The notes: generated by a model not told the origin, from the letters alone. DNA of 64,000 nucleotides from Oerskovia douganii (GCF_015142735.1 NZ_JACSPN010000006.1:1-64000), one strand, 5' to 3'; positions 53,943 to 62,796 are shown, counted from the stretch's first letter. Numbers and translations are program-made.

Positions 53943-56512
53943 TTGCGGACCTCCAGCGTGCGGGCGATCACCGGGTTGTTGTCGGCCGGCTCGCCGGGGC
54001 GGGCGGGGCGCACCTGGCCGCGCACCCCCGTGTAGGACAGGTCGGGGTCGTGCTGGTCGGGTGCGTTGACGAACGACACGAACCGCGACAGGCGGTCCGG
54101 GTCGTCGAGCGTCTGCGCCCACTCGTCGACGTAGGACTCGACGTGCCGAGCGACCTCGGCCTCGAGGTCGGCCGCGATGCCCAGCGAGTCCTCGACCAGG
54201 ACCTTGCGCAGCTCGACGATGCCCCCCGGGAAGTCCGCGACCCACGGGGCCGTGCGCTGCAGCTTGTCGGCGGTCCGCACGTAGTACGCGAGGAACCGGT
54301 CGACGACCGCCACGAGCGTCTCGTCGTCCAGGTCCTCCGCGAGCAGCTCGGCGTGGCGGGGCGAGAAGCCCCCGTTGCCGCCCACGTACACGTTCCAGCC
54401 CTTCTCGGTCGCGATCACGCCCACGTCCTTGCCCCGCGCCTCGGCACACTCGCGGGCGCACCCCGAGACCCCGACCTTGAACTTGTGCGGCGAGCGCAGC
54501 CCCCGGTACCGCAGCTCGAGGCGCACGGCCATGCCCACCGAGTCCTGGACCCCGAACCGGCACCACGAGGAGCCGACGCACGACTTCACGGCCCGCAGTG
54601 ACTTGCCGTAGGCCTGGCCGGACTCCATGCCCGCGTCGACCAGGCGGCGCCAGATCTCGGGGAGCTGGTCGATACGCGCCCCGAACAGCCCGATGCGCTG
54701 CGCACCCGTGACGCGCGTGTACAGACCGAAGTCCTGGGCGACCTGCCCGATCACGATGAGCTTCTCGGGCGTGATCTCCCCCGCCGGGACACGCGGCACC
54801 ACCGAGTACGTGCCGTCCTTCTGCAGGTTCGCGAGCGCGCGGTCGTTGGTGTCCTGGAGCGCGGCCTGCTCACCGTCGAGGATGTACCCGCCCCACAGCG
54901 ACGCGAGGATCGAGGCGACGACGGGCTTGCAGACCACGCAGCCGCGGCCCGTCCCGTGCGCCGCGACGATCTGCGTGAAGGTCCGCAGCCCGTCCTGGCG
55001 CACCAGGGCGAACAACTCGGCGCGCGACATCGTGAAGTGCTCGCACATCGCCCTCGACACGGAGATGCCGCTCGCCTCGAGCGTCGTGTTCACGATCTTG
55101 GTGAGGATCGGCACGCAGGACCCGCAGACGGTCCCGGCCTTGGTGCACGTCTTGACCTCGCCCAGGCTCGTGCAGCCGTGCTCCGTGACCGCCCCCCGGA
55201 CCGTCCCGGCCGTGACGTTCGCGCACGAGCAGACCACGACGTCGTCGGGCAGGTCTCCCCCGAGCACGGGCGCCCCGCCCTCCGGGGCGAGGAACGCCGA
55301 CGGGTCCGCACCGAGCGAACGTCCGAGGAGGGGCCGCAGCGACGAGTAGAGCGCCGCGTCACCCACGAACACGCCGCCGAGCAGCGTCCGCGCGTCGTCC
55401 GAGACGACGAGCTTGCGGTAGGTGCGGGCGACGGGGTCGGCGAACGTGACCTCGAGCGCGCCGGGCGTCAGCCCGAACACGTCCCCGAAGCTCGCCGCCT
55501 CGATGTCGACGCCCTTGAGCTTGGTCCCCTCGGGCGCCGGGGAGTACGTCGCGACACCCCCGAGCAGGCGGTCCACGACGACGTCGGCCATGGCGTTGCC
55601 GGGGGCGACCAGGCCCACGCACTGGTCCTCGAACGACGCGCACTCCCCGATGGCCCACACGGCCGGGTCGGAGGTGTGGCACGCCGCGCCCACGACGACG
55701 CCGCCGCGCTCGCCGATCGCCAGGCCCGCCTCGCGCGCCACGCGGTCACGCGGGCGGATGCCCGTCGAGAAGATCACGACGTCGGCCGGGATGCGCGAGC
55801 CGTCGGACAGGTCCATGGTCCCCACGGCGCCGTCACCCGCGGCCGAGAGTCCCGTCGCGCCGGTCGACGTGCGGACCTCGATGCCGCGGTCGGTCACGAG
55901 GACGCGCAGCGCCTCGCCGCCCGCGTCGTCGAGCTGGACGCTCATGAGGCGGTCGGCGAACTCGACGACCGTCGCGGCCGTGCCGAGGGTCTGGAGGGCG
56001 GCCGCGGCCTCGAGCCCCAGCACGCCACCCCCGACGACGACCCCGTGCAGCGGACGCCCCAGGCGTTCGGTGCGCAGCGCCACGTACTCGCGCAGACCTT
56101 CGAGGTCGGCCAGGGTCCTGTAGCTGAAGACTCCCGGCAGGTCGGTGCCCTCGGTGCGCGGCGTCCAGGCCCACGACCCCGTCGCCAGGACCAGGTGGTC
56201 GTACGCGAGGACGCGGCCGGAGCGGGTCGTGACGGTCTGCGTCTCGCGGTCGACGGCCGCGACGGCGTCGCCCGTGACGAGCTCGGTCCGCTGGTCCTCC
56301 CAGACGGACGGGTCCATCGTCAGGTCGTCCGCGGTGCGTCCGGTGAAGTACTCGGACAGGTGCACGCGGTCGTACGGGGCACGGTCCTCGTCGCCGACGA
56401 CGGACACGTGCCACGCCCCCTCGGGCGAGCGTGCGATCATCTGGCTCACGAAACGGTGGGCGACCATGCCGGCGCCGACCACCACGACGCGGCCGGGGGT
56501 GGGTGTGCTCAT
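53939..56512 (-). CDS. nirB: NADH-dependent nitrite reductase large subunit
   Basis: An 857-residue assimilatory/dissimilatory NirB. An FAD/NAD(P)H domain (about 1-320: VVVVGAGMVAHRF, YDHLVLATGSWAW, VIFSTGIRP) comes first. A BFD-like [2Fe-2S] domain follows, with CSCANVTAGT and CTKAGTVCGSCVPI near 425-470. Then comes the siroheme/[4Fe-4S] reductase half, with CVGSSWCRFG and SGCARECAEARGKDVG cysteines. It reduces nitrite to ammonia with NADH. It is coupled to nirD and divergent from mqo; a DosR-type dyad lies between. No nitrate reductase or transporter is in the window. Confidence 0.95.
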   Translation of the reverse strand: MSTPTPGRVVVVGAGMVAHRFVSQMIARSPEGAWHVSVVGDEDRAPYDRVHLSEYFTGRTADDLTMDPSVWEDQRTELVTGDAVAAVDRETQTVTTRSGRVLAYDHLVLATGSWAWTPRTEGTDLPGVFSYRTLADLEGLREYVALRTERLGRPLHGVVVGGGVLGLEAAAALQTLGTAATVVEFADRLMSVQLDDAGGEALRVLVTDRGIEVRTSTGATGLSAAGDGAVGTMDLSDGSRIPADVVIFSTGIRPRDRVAREAGLAIGERGGVVVGAACHTSDPAVWAIGECASFEDQCVGLVAPGNAMADVVVDRLLGGVATYSPAPEGTKLKGVDIEAASFGDVFGLTPGALEVTFADPVARTYRKLVVSDDARTLLGGVFVGDAALYSSLRPLLGRSLGADPSAFLAPEGGAPVLGGDLPDDVVVCSCANVTAGTVRGAVTEHGCTSLGEVKTCTKAGTVCGSCVPILTKIVNTTLEASGISVSRAMCEHFTMSRAELFALVRQDGLRTFTQIVAAHGTGRGCVVCKPVVASILASLWGGYILDGEQAALQDTNDRALANLQKDGTYSVVPRVPAGEITPEKLIVIGQVAQDFGLYTRVTGAQRIGLFGARIDQLPEIWRRLVDAGMESGQAYGKSLRAVKSCVGSSWCRFGVQDSVGMAVRLELRYRGLRSPHKFKVGVSGCARECAEARGKDVGVIATEKGWNVYVGGNGGFSPRHAELLAEDLDDETLVAVVDRFLAYYVRTADKLQRTAPWVADFPGGIVELRKVLVEDSLGIAADLEAEVARHVESYVDEWAQTLDDPDRLSRFVSFVNAPDQHDPDLSYTGVRGQVRPARPGEPADNNPVIARTLEVRK

Positions 56513-56608
56513 GTGGGGGCCTCACGAGATGAGTCGGGCGAGTCGGACTGACCGGGTCGCCGGGGGCATTCGCGACCGTCGGGACCATCCTCGCCCATAG
56601 ATACGAGA

Positions 56609-56630
56609 GATCTGGTCAAAACCCCAGATC
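56609..56630. promoter_or_regulatory. Inverted repeat upstream of nirB
   Basis: GATCTGG (56609-56615) and CCAGATC (56624-56630) with an eight-base spacer, 97 bases before the nirB ATG. It overlaps a TTGACC on the nirB strand. It is a possible operator of unknown regulator. Confidence 0.45.
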
Positions 56631-56660
56631 AGCGTGTTGCGGTGACCTAGGAGGCGCCCC

Positions 56661-56680
56661 ACCGGGACTTTGGTCCCGAA
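56661..56680. promoter_or_regulatory. DosR/DevR-type box between nirB and mqo
   Basis: GGGACTTTGGTCCC followed by GAAA, preceded by ACC, fits the actinobacterial DosR consensus (TTSGGGACT-N2-AGTCCCSAA) at nearly all positions. The 236-base gap has few other hairpins. DosR-type regulators respond to low oxygen or NO, which is plausible for a nitrite reductase. The box is ~150 bases from the nirB start and ~70 from mqo. Confidence 0.6.
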
Positions 56681-56736
56681 AAAATGTGACGCACGACCGT
56701 GACGGACCGCACAGCATGTGCACTCCTTCACAAGCG

Positions 56737-56748
56737 TAAAATCGAGCG
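56737..56748 (+). promoter_or_regulatory. Leaderless -10 of mqo
   Basis: TAAAAT (56737-56742), six bases, then the GTG at 56749. There is no ribosome binding site. Confidence 0.55.
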
Positions 56749-58254
56749 GTGGCGACTAAGAAGACATCGGGTCAGAACACCATCGACGTAGCCCTCATCG
56801 GCGGCGGCATCATGAGTGCGACCCTCGGCGCCCTCCTGAAGCTCCTCGAGCCCACGTGGACCATCAAGGTCTTCGAGCGCCTCGACGCGGTAGCCCAGGA
56901 GTCCTCCAACCCGTGGAACAACGCTGGCACCGGCCACGCCGCGCTCTGCGAGCTGAACTACACCCCCGAGAAGGCCGACGGCACCGTCGAGATCGCCAAG
57001 GCGGTCGCGATCAACGAGCAGTTCGAGGTGTCGCGCGAGTTCTGGCACCACCTGCTCACCGGGGGCCACCTGCCCGAGCCCGCACGCTTCATCAGCCACA
57101 CCCCGCACATGACCTTCGTGCGCGGCGCGGCCAACGTGGACTACCTCAAGCGCCGCTTCACGGCGCTGAGCGCCCACCCGCTGTTCAGCGAGCTCGAGTT
57201 CACCGACGACCCCGCGGTCATCGCGCAGTGGGCACCGCTGCTCGTCCTCGACCGCGACGGCGACGAGGCCGTCGCCGCGACCCGGGCGACGAGCGGCACC
57301 GACGTCGACTTCGGCGCACTCACGACGCAGCTCTTCGACTTCCTCACGGCGCACGACGTCGAGCTGAACCTCCAGCACGAGGTCAACAAGCTCAAGAAGC
57401 GCAAGGACGGCACCTGGGACGTCACCGTCAAGGACGTGTCCTGGAACGCCACGCAGGGACCGCGCACGGTCAACGCACGCTTCGTGTTCGTCGGCGCGGG
57501 CGGCGGCGCGCTGCCGCTGCTGCAGAAGGCCGGCATCAAGGAGGCCAAGGGATACGGCGGCTTCCCGATCAGCGGCGAGTTCCTGCGCACCGACAACCCG
57601 GAGCTCGTCGCCCAGCACCAGGCCAAGGTCTACGGCAAGGCCGACGTCGGCTCGCCGCCCATGTCGGTCCCGCACCTCGACACGCGCGTCGTCGACGGCA
57701 AGACGTACCTGATGTTCGGCCCGTACGCCGGGTTCAGCCCCAAGTACCTCAAGAAGGGTTCGCTGCTGGACCTCTTCACCTCGCTGCGGACCCACAACAT
57801 CGGCTCGATGCTCGGTGCGGGCCTCAAGAACATCGACCTCACGCAGTACCTGATCGGCCAGCTCGTCGCGAGCCCCGAGGCCAAGTTCACCGCGCTCCAG
57901 GCGTTCATGCCCACGGCGCACCCCAAGGACTGGGAGAAGATCACCGCGGGCCAGCGCGTCCAGGTCATCAAGAAGGACCCCAAGAAGGGCGGCGTGCTCG
58001 AGTTCGGCACCGAGGTCATCGCGGCCGCCGACGGCTCGATCGCCGGGCTCCTGGGTGCCTCGCCGGGCGCCTCGACCGCGGTCCCCGCGATGATCGACGT
58101 GCTCGAGCGCTGCTTCCCGCAGCAGTTCGCCACGTGGCGCCCCGCGCTCGGCGCCATGATCCCGAGCCTCGGCCAGGCCGCGTGGGAGGCCACCGAGCTC
58201 GACGCGCTCTCCGCGACCGCCGGCCCCTCGGAGGAGGCGGTCGGCGCCCGCTGA
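56749..58254 (+). CDS. mqo: Malate:quinone oxidoreductase
   Basis: A 501-residue FAD enzyme that oxidises malate to oxaloacetate and passes electrons to menaquinone at the membrane. The FAD-binding start is DVALIGGGIMSATLGALL; then VFERLDAVAQESSNPWNNAGTGHAALCELNYTPE, FVGAGGGALPLLQKAG and PHLDTRVVDGKTYLMFGPYAGFSPKYLK are all typical. GASPGASTAVPAMIDVLERCFP is the C-terminal FAD stretch. The GTG start has a leaderless promoter. It is divergent from nirBD. A terminator hairpin follows. Confidence 0.96.
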   Translation: MATKKTSGQNTIDVALIGGGIMSATLGALLKLLEPTWTIKVFERLDAVAQESSNPWNNAGTGHAALCELNYTPEKADGTVEIAKAVAINEQFEVSREFWHHLLTGGHLPEPARFISHTPHMTFVRGAANVDYLKRRFTALSAHPLFSELEFTDDPAVIAQWAPLLVLDRDGDEAVAATRATSGTDVDFGALTTQLFDFLTAHDVELNLQHEVNKLKKRKDGTWDVTVKDVSWNATQGPRTVNARFVFVGAGGGALPLLQKAGIKEAKGYGGFPISGEFLRTDNPELVAQHQAKVYGKADVGSPPMSVPHLDTRVVDGKTYLMFGPYAGFSPKYLKKGSLLDLFTSLRTHNIGSMLGAGLKNIDLTQYLIGQLVASPEAKFTALQAFMPTAHPKDWEKITAGQRVQVIKKDPKKGGVLEFGTEVIAAADGSIAGLLGASPGASTAVPAMIDVLERCFPQQFATWRPALGAMIPSLGQAAWEATELDALSATAGPSEEAVGAR

Positions 58255-58278
58255 CCCCGACGTCGCAGGACGCACCGG

Positions 58279-58308
58279 CGCCCCGGCCTCCGCACGGAGA
58301 CCGGGGCG
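58279..58308 (+). terminator. Terminator hairpin after mqo
   Basis: A 14-position stem (58279-58292 with 58295-58308, one mismatch), arms CGCCCCGG.. and ..CCGGGGCG, 24 bases after the mqo stop. A T-run is absent. Confidence 0.6.
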
Positions 58309-58383
58309 TCGTGCTGTGCGGGACGCACCGACCGGGGGGTCGTCGCGCCCGGGCACCGCCGGGCCCTCGCGCCCGGGCCGCAG

Positions 58384-59619
58384 CTACTGCCTCGCCTCCG
58401 CGAGCACCGCGTCGACCGCGTCCCAGAAGTCGACGCGGGCCTGGTGCGTGGCGCCCGGCGTCGCCCCCGGTTCGTCGAGGCCGAGCGGCCGGTAGGGCGC
58501 GACCACGAGGAAGTGCCCGGCATCCTCCTGCTCGACCGCCGTGACCAGCCCCTGGTCGTCGAAGCGCGGCCTCACGTCCCGCAGGAGCCCGCACGCGTCC
58601 CACTGCGGACCCGCCGTCCCGCAGGCCAGCACGACCGGGCCCTCGACAGCCTCGACCGGCACCTGGGTCTCGGGCGGCGTGCCGACCGCGCTGCCCGGCT
58701 CGCACGGCAGACCCACCCCGTCGAGCGTCCAGGCCGACACCCTCCAGTTCGGGTAGCCGCAGTACAGGCTGCCCGCACCAGTCGGTGCGAACGCGCCATG
58801 GACCTGGTCCGGATGGTTGGCCGCCAACCACAGGGCCATCTCCCCACCTCGTGAGACGCCGAACGTGAAGACCCGGTCGGTGTCGACCCCCGGCTGCTCG
58901 CGCAACCAGGAGAGCCCGGTGAGGAAGGCCTCGACCGGCACCTCCGCGAGCTCGGTCGGCTGTCCCGGGCTCTTGAAGTAGCTGATCGCCAGCGCGGGGT
59001 AGCCGAGCGCCGCGATCGACACGGCCGCCGTCCGGGCGCCGTCGAGGCCACCCTCCGACCCGCCGAACACGAGCACGGCGGGTGTGCGGGCCTGCGTGGC
59101 GAGACCGTCCGGAACCGCGTACGCGGCGACCATGCCGTCGTCGGTCACGTCGCGGACCTCGACGTCCGTCCTGTGCCCCGTCCGCTCGACGACCGTCTCG
59201 GCGAGGGGCTCGCCGTCGGCGCTCAACGACAGGGTCACCGAGTGGTCCGCACCTGCTGCCTCGACTCCGAGCCTGCTGCCCGTCATGGACCAGAACGGTC
59301 CCATGGCGTCGGCCGTCGTCCACGACCCCTCGGTCGGGGCGGTCGTCGCGAGGTCGACCCGACCGTCCTCGTCGGCCACGAACGTCGCCCGCGACGACAT
59401 CGCCGACCCGTCGATCTCCGTCGTCGCGACCAGCCGCACCTCGCGCCCCGCCCCGAGCCCGGCCAGCGTGATCGCCAGGGGGTCGAAGGCACCGTCCTGA
59501 GGGACGACCTCGATCGCCGGGTCCCGTTCGGGAGGCGCCGAGCACGCCGCGAGGGTCACCAGCGAGGCAGTCAGCAGGAGGGCAACGGCAGGGACATGGT
59601 CACGTCGTCGGCAGGCCAT
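58384..59619 (-). CDS. BAAT-type acyl-CoA thioesterase/transferase lipoprotein
   Basis: About 411 residues. A lipoprotein signal ends in the lipobox LAAC near residue 25. An N-terminal Ig-like bile-acid-CoA acyltransferase domain (about 50-160) precedes an alpha/beta-hydrolase of BAAT type with FGGSEGGLDG, the nucleophile elbow GVSRGGEMALWLA (Ser), and a C-terminal His in EDAGHFLV. Eukaryotic BAAT acts on CoA thioesters, and bacterial forms include cephalosporin/fatty-acid acyl hydrolases; the lipoprotein location makes a CoA substrate unlikely. I chose the ATG at 59619; an ATG at 59652 would add 11 residues. Confidence 0.8.
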   Translation of the reverse strand: MACRRRDHVPAVALLLTASLVTLAACSAPPERDPAIEVVPQDGAFDPLAITLAGLGAGREVRLVATTEIDGSAMSSRATFVADEDGRVDLATTAPTEGSWTTADAMGPFWSMTGSRLGVEAAGADHSVTLSLSADGEPLAETVVERTGHRTDVEVRDVTDDGMVAAYAVPDGLATQARTPAVLVFGGSEGGLDGARTAAVSIAALGYPALAISYFKSPGQPTELAEVPVEAFLTGLSWLREQPGVDTDRVFTFGVSRGGEMALWLAANHPDQVHGAFAPTGAGSLYCGYPNWRVSAWTLDGVGLPCEPGSAVGTPPETQVPVEAVEGPVVLACGTAGPQWDACGLLRDVRPRFDDQGLVTAVEQEDAGHFLVVAPYRPLGLDEPGATPGATHQARVDFWDAVDAVLAEARQ

Positions 59620-59701
59620 GCGCAAATGTCCCGTACCGCACCGATCGTGCACAACCCACCGCGCCGGGGCGGCCCGCCCGACCGACGCCTCACCCCCCGC
59701 G

Positions 59702-59902
59702 TCACCCCCGACGAGCCCGCGCGCCGACGACGTCGACCTGCCGGCGCGGGTCGCCCCGTCCGCCTGGCGGCAGGGTCCATCCGTCGTCCGTCCCTGCCGG
59801 GAACCGTCCCCCGACCGGCGGGCGCCGCACCGCCAGCACCACGAGCGGCGCCACGAGCGCCGCGATCACGACCAGCCTCATCACCAGCTCCACGATGTCC
59901 AT
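59702..59902 (-). CDS. Small single-pass membrane protein
   Basis: A 66-residue protein. One membrane helix (VMRLVVIAALVAPLVVLAV) follows a short start, then a basic Pro/Gly/Arg-rich tail (GGRGDPRRQVDVVGARARRG). GGTGGAGAC before the ATG is a good ribosome binding site. Function unknown. It is divergent from the GlxA-type regulator, 89 bases away, with that regulator's likely operator between. Confidence 0.55.
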   Translation of the reverse strand: MDIVELVMRLVVIAALVAPLVVLAVRRPPVGGRFPAGTDDGWTLPPGGRGDPRRQVDVVGARARRG

Positions 59903-59937
59903 GTCTCCACCCTGGTCCGGCGCCGCGCCCTCCACGA

Positions 59938-59991
59938 GTGGCAGGAGAGACAGGTGTCGACAAGATCCTGCCACGGGCGTAGCGTCGAAGG
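59938..59991 (+). promoter_or_regulatory. GlxA-family operator and leaderless promoter
   Basis: GTGGCAGGA (59938-59946) and TCCTGCCAC (59966-59974) form a perfect 9-bp repeat spaced by 19 bases. The -35 TCGACA (59957-59962) lies inside it, with a 17-base spacer, -10 TAGCGT (59980-59985), six bases and ATG at 59992. A dimer could loop or occlude the promoter. Confidence 0.7.
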
Positions 59992-60945
59992 ATGTTGCGC
60001 ACAGTGGCGGCCGTCGTCGCCGACGGAGTGGCCCCGTTCGAGCTCGGCGTCGTGTGCGAGGTCTTCGGCCTCGACCGCACGGACGACGGCGTGCCCGCGA
60101 TCGACTTCCGCGTGTGCGGACCCGTCGCGGGCGAACCCGTCCGCACGAGCATCGGTGCGTCCCTGGTCCCCGACCACGGCCTCGACGCGCTCGAGGACGC
60201 CGACCTGGTCGCGGTCCCCGCGCTCCGCATCCGGGACGAGTACCCGCAGGAGATCGTCGACGCCCTGCGTGCGGCCCATGCCCGCGGCGCGGTCCTGCTG
60301 AGCGTCTGCTCGGGCGCCTTCCTCCTCGCCGCGGCGGGGCTCGTGGACGGGCGTCGCATCACGACGCACTGGCGCCACACGGACGAGCTCACGGCACGGT
60401 TCCCGCAGGTCGAGGTGGACCCGGACGTCCTGTTCGTCGACGACGGCGACATCGTCACGAGCGCGGGCACGGCCGCAGGGATCGACGCGTGCCTGCACAT
60501 CGTGCGCAAGGAGTTCGGCAGCGCGGCGGCCAACGCGATCGCGCGCCGCATGGTCGTCCCTCCCCAGCGCGACGGCGGCCAGCGCCAGTACATCGACCGC
60601 CCCGTGCCGCAGTGCGAGGAGCAGAGCATCCGCGACGTGCTCGCCTGGATGGACGAGCACCTCGACGAGCCCCAGACCGTCGAGGACCTCGCACGCCGCG
60701 CCCACCTCTCGACGCGCACGTTCGCGCGGACGTTCGTCGCCGAGACCGGGACCACCCCCATGCAGTGGCTCGCGACCCAGCGCGTCCAGCACGCGCGCAC
60801 GCTGCTGGAGGAGTCGGGCCTCGACCTCGAGGAGATCGCGCGCCTGAGCGGGTTCGGTTCGGCCGCCCTGCTGCGTCACCACTTCCGACGGGCGGTCGGC
60901 GTCCCGCCCACGGACTACCGCCAGACGTTCCGCCACGCGTCCTGA
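59992..60945 (+). CDS. GlxA-family AraC-type regulator
   Basis: A 317-residue regulator. An N-terminal DJ-1/PfpI-like domain (GVAPFELGVVCEVFG, VCSGAFLLAAAGLVDGRRITTHW with the nucleophile-elbow Cys) is followed by two AraC helix-turn-helices (VEDLARRAHLSTRTFARTFVAETGTTPMQWL and LEEIARLSGFGSAALLRHHFRRAVGVPPTDYR). The family controls detoxification or amino-acid catabolism. It is divergent from a small membrane protein; its targets may be that gene or the redox genes downstream. Confidence 0.9.
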   Translation: MLRTVAAVVADGVAPFELGVVCEVFGLDRTDDGVPAIDFRVCGPVAGEPVRTSIGASLVPDHGLDALEDADLVAVPALRIRDEYPQEIVDALRAAHARGAVLLSVCSGAFLLAAAGLVDGRRITTHWRHTDELTARFPQVEVDPDVLFVDDGDIVTSAGTAAGIDACLHIVRKEFGSAAANAIARRMVVPPQRDGGQRQYIDRPVPQCEEQSIRDVLAWMDEHLDEPQTVEDLARRAHLSTRTFARTFVAETGTTPMQWLATQRVQHARTLLEESGLDLEEIARLSGFGSAALLRHHFRRAVGVPPTDYRQTFRHAS

Positions 60946-61072
60946 GTCTCTCCCTGGGCGAGGCGCGCACCCGGGGGCGCGGCGCCGTCGGGCACGGTTC
61001 TCCACGTTGCACGACGGCGTCACCCGCCTAGGGTCGAGAGGGTCCGGTCCCGTCCGACGTGAGGCGCGCTCC

Positions 61073-61903
61073 ATGACCATCCCCACCACCCTGCTGTCCT
61101 CCGGCCACCCCATGCCCCTGCTGGGCCTGGGCACGTGGCCGCTCGACGACCACGCCTCGGCGCGGGCGGTCGAGAGCGCGATCGGGCTCGGGTACCGGCT
61201 CGTCGACACCGCGTCCCGGTACGAGAACGAGGTGGGCGTAGGGCAGGGCCTCGCCGCGTCGGGCGTGGACCGCGCCGAGCTGTTCGTCACGACCAAGCTC
61301 CGCGGGTCCGACCAGGGGTACGACGCCACCCGGGACGCGCTGCACGCGAGCCTCGACCGGCTGGGGCTCGACTACGTCGACCTGTTCCTGATCCACTGGC
61401 CGCTCCCCCGCCTCGACCGGTACGTCGAGTCCTACCGCGCGATGATCGACCTCGCCGCAGAGGGCCTGGTCCGCAGCATCGGCGTCTCGAACTTCCGTGA
61501 GCACCACCTGGACCGGCTCATCGCCGAGACGAGCCACGTCCCGGCCGTGAACCAGATCCAGCTCTCGCCCGCGCTCGCACGCACGGACCTGCGGCGGTAC
61601 CTCACCGAGCGCGGCATCACCGTCGAGGGCTGGAGCCCGCTCGGGCTGGAGGAGGGCGTGCTGACCGAACCCGTGATCCAGGAGATCGCCGCGGCCCACG
61701 GCCGGTCCGCCGGGCAGGTCGTGCTGCGCTGGCACGTCCAGCAGGGCATCGTGACGATCCCCAAGTCCGCGAGCGCCGAGCGCCAGCGCTCCAACGCCGA
61801 GATCTTCGACTTCGCCCTCACCGAGGACGACATGGCCCGGATCGCCGGGCTCGACCGCGGCGAGGACGCCGCGCGCGACTCCGACGAGCACGAGGAGTTC
61901 TGA
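61073..61903 (+). CDS. Aldo-keto reductase
   Basis: A 276-residue NADPH-dependent AKR. The catalytic tetrad is seen in LVDTASRYENE (Asp, Tyr), TTKLRG (Lys) and LIHWPLP (His). GVSNFREHHLDRLI and TIPKSASAERQRSNAEIFDF are the usual substrate/NADPH contacts. It reduces carbonyls of unknown identity (2,5-diketo-gluconate reductase-like). The stop overlaps the next gene (TGATG at 61901-61905), so they are co-translated. I chose the ATG at 61073; upstream residues look non-coding. Confidence 0.93.
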   Translation: MTIPTTLLSSGHPMPLLGLGTWPLDDHASARAVESAIGLGYRLVDTASRYENEVGVGQGLAASGVDRAELFVTTKLRGSDQGYDATRDALHASLDRLGLDYVDLFLIHWPLPRLDRYVESYRAMIDLAAEGLVRSIGVSNFREHHLDRLIAETSHVPAVNQIQLSPALARTDLRRYLTERGITVEGWSPLGLEEGVLTEPVIQEIAAAHGRSAGQVVLRWHVQQGIVTIPKSASAERQRSNAEIFDFALTEDDMARIAGLDRGEDAARDSDEHEEF

Positions 61904-62796
61904 TGAGCGACCTGTCGACCGTCACGGTGCTGGGCACCGGGACCATGGGGACCGCGGTGGCGCACTCGCTGCTGCGCGAGGGCTTCGACGTCACGGTGTG
62001 GAACCGCACGGCGTCGCGCGCCGCTCCGCTCGCCGACGCGGGGGCGCTCGTGGCCCCCACGGCCGCGCAGGCGGCCCACGGGGCCGACGTCGTGCTGAGC
62101 ATCCTGTTCGACGCGGCCGCGGTCCTCGAGGTCCTCGACGCCGCAGGGCCCTCGGTCGGCACGGGAGCCGTGTGGGTCCAGGCGTCGACGGTCGGGCGCG
62201 ACGGCACGGCGCGGATCGTCGAGCGCGCGCGACAGCTCGGGGTGACCCTGGTCGAGGCCAACCTGCTCGGCACCAGGCAGCCCGCCGAGGAGGGACGGCT
62301 GGCCGTGCTCGCGGCGGGGGACCCCGACGTCCTGGCCGGCATCGCCCCGGTGCTCGACGCGATCTCGGCCAAGGTCGTGATCGCGGGCACCGAGGTGGGC
62401 CAGGGCACCGCGCTCAAGCTCGCGTGCAACGCGTGGCTCGCGACGATCACCGCAGGCACGGCACAGTCGATCGCCCTGGCGCGCGCCGAGGGGATCGACC
62501 CCCACCTGTTCCTGGAAGCCATCGCCGGCGGCGCGTCCGACTCCCCCTACGCCCACCTCAAGGGGGCCGAGATGATCGCGGGCGAGTTCGCGCCGCAGTT
62601 CGCGCTCGACGGGCTCCGCAAGGACATCGGTCTCATCTCCGAGGCAGCGGCCCAGGCGCACCTCGACCCCGCGCTGCTCGACGCGCTGGCAGACCTCTAC
62701 GCGAGCGCGGCCGCGCGCGGGCACGGCGGCGACGACATCGCGGCCGTGTACACGGCATTCGGCACGGCCCGCGCGACGCCGGCGCCTCACGCCTGA
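61903..62796 (+). CDS. 3-hydroxyisobutyrate dehydrogenase-like NAD(P) oxidoreductase
   Basis: A 297-residue beta-hydroxyacid dehydrogenase family protein. The Rossmann start VTVLGTGTMGTAVAHSLLREGFDVTVWNRT binds NAD(P). The catalytic lysine region is ALKLACNAWLATITAG. The C-terminal helical domain follows with FALDGLRKDIGLISEAA. It overlaps the AKR gene, so the two likely act in one carbonyl-reduction or hydroxyacid step. The substrate is unknown; imine reductase-like enzymes share this fold. Confidence 0.9.
   Translation: MSDLSTVTVLGTGTMGTAVAHSLLREGFDVTVWNRTASRAAPLADAGALVAPTAAQAAHGADVVLSILFDAAAVLEVLDAAGPSVGTGAVWVQASTVGRDGTARIVERARQLGVTLVEANLLGTRQPAEEGRLAVLAAGDPDVLAGIAPVLDAISAKVVIAGTEVGQGTALKLACNAWLATITAGTAQSIALARAEGIDPHLFLEAIAGGASDSPYAHLKGAEMIAGEFAPQFALDGLRKDIGLISEAAAQAHLDPALLDALADLYASAAARGHGGDDIAAVYTAFGTARATPAPHA

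Noticed and set aside
56661-56682. GGGAC-TTTG-GTCCC followed by A-run as a terminator
   Set aside because: The A-run, not a T-run, follows on the plus strand, and on the minus strand the T-run precedes the stem. The DosR-type reading fits better.
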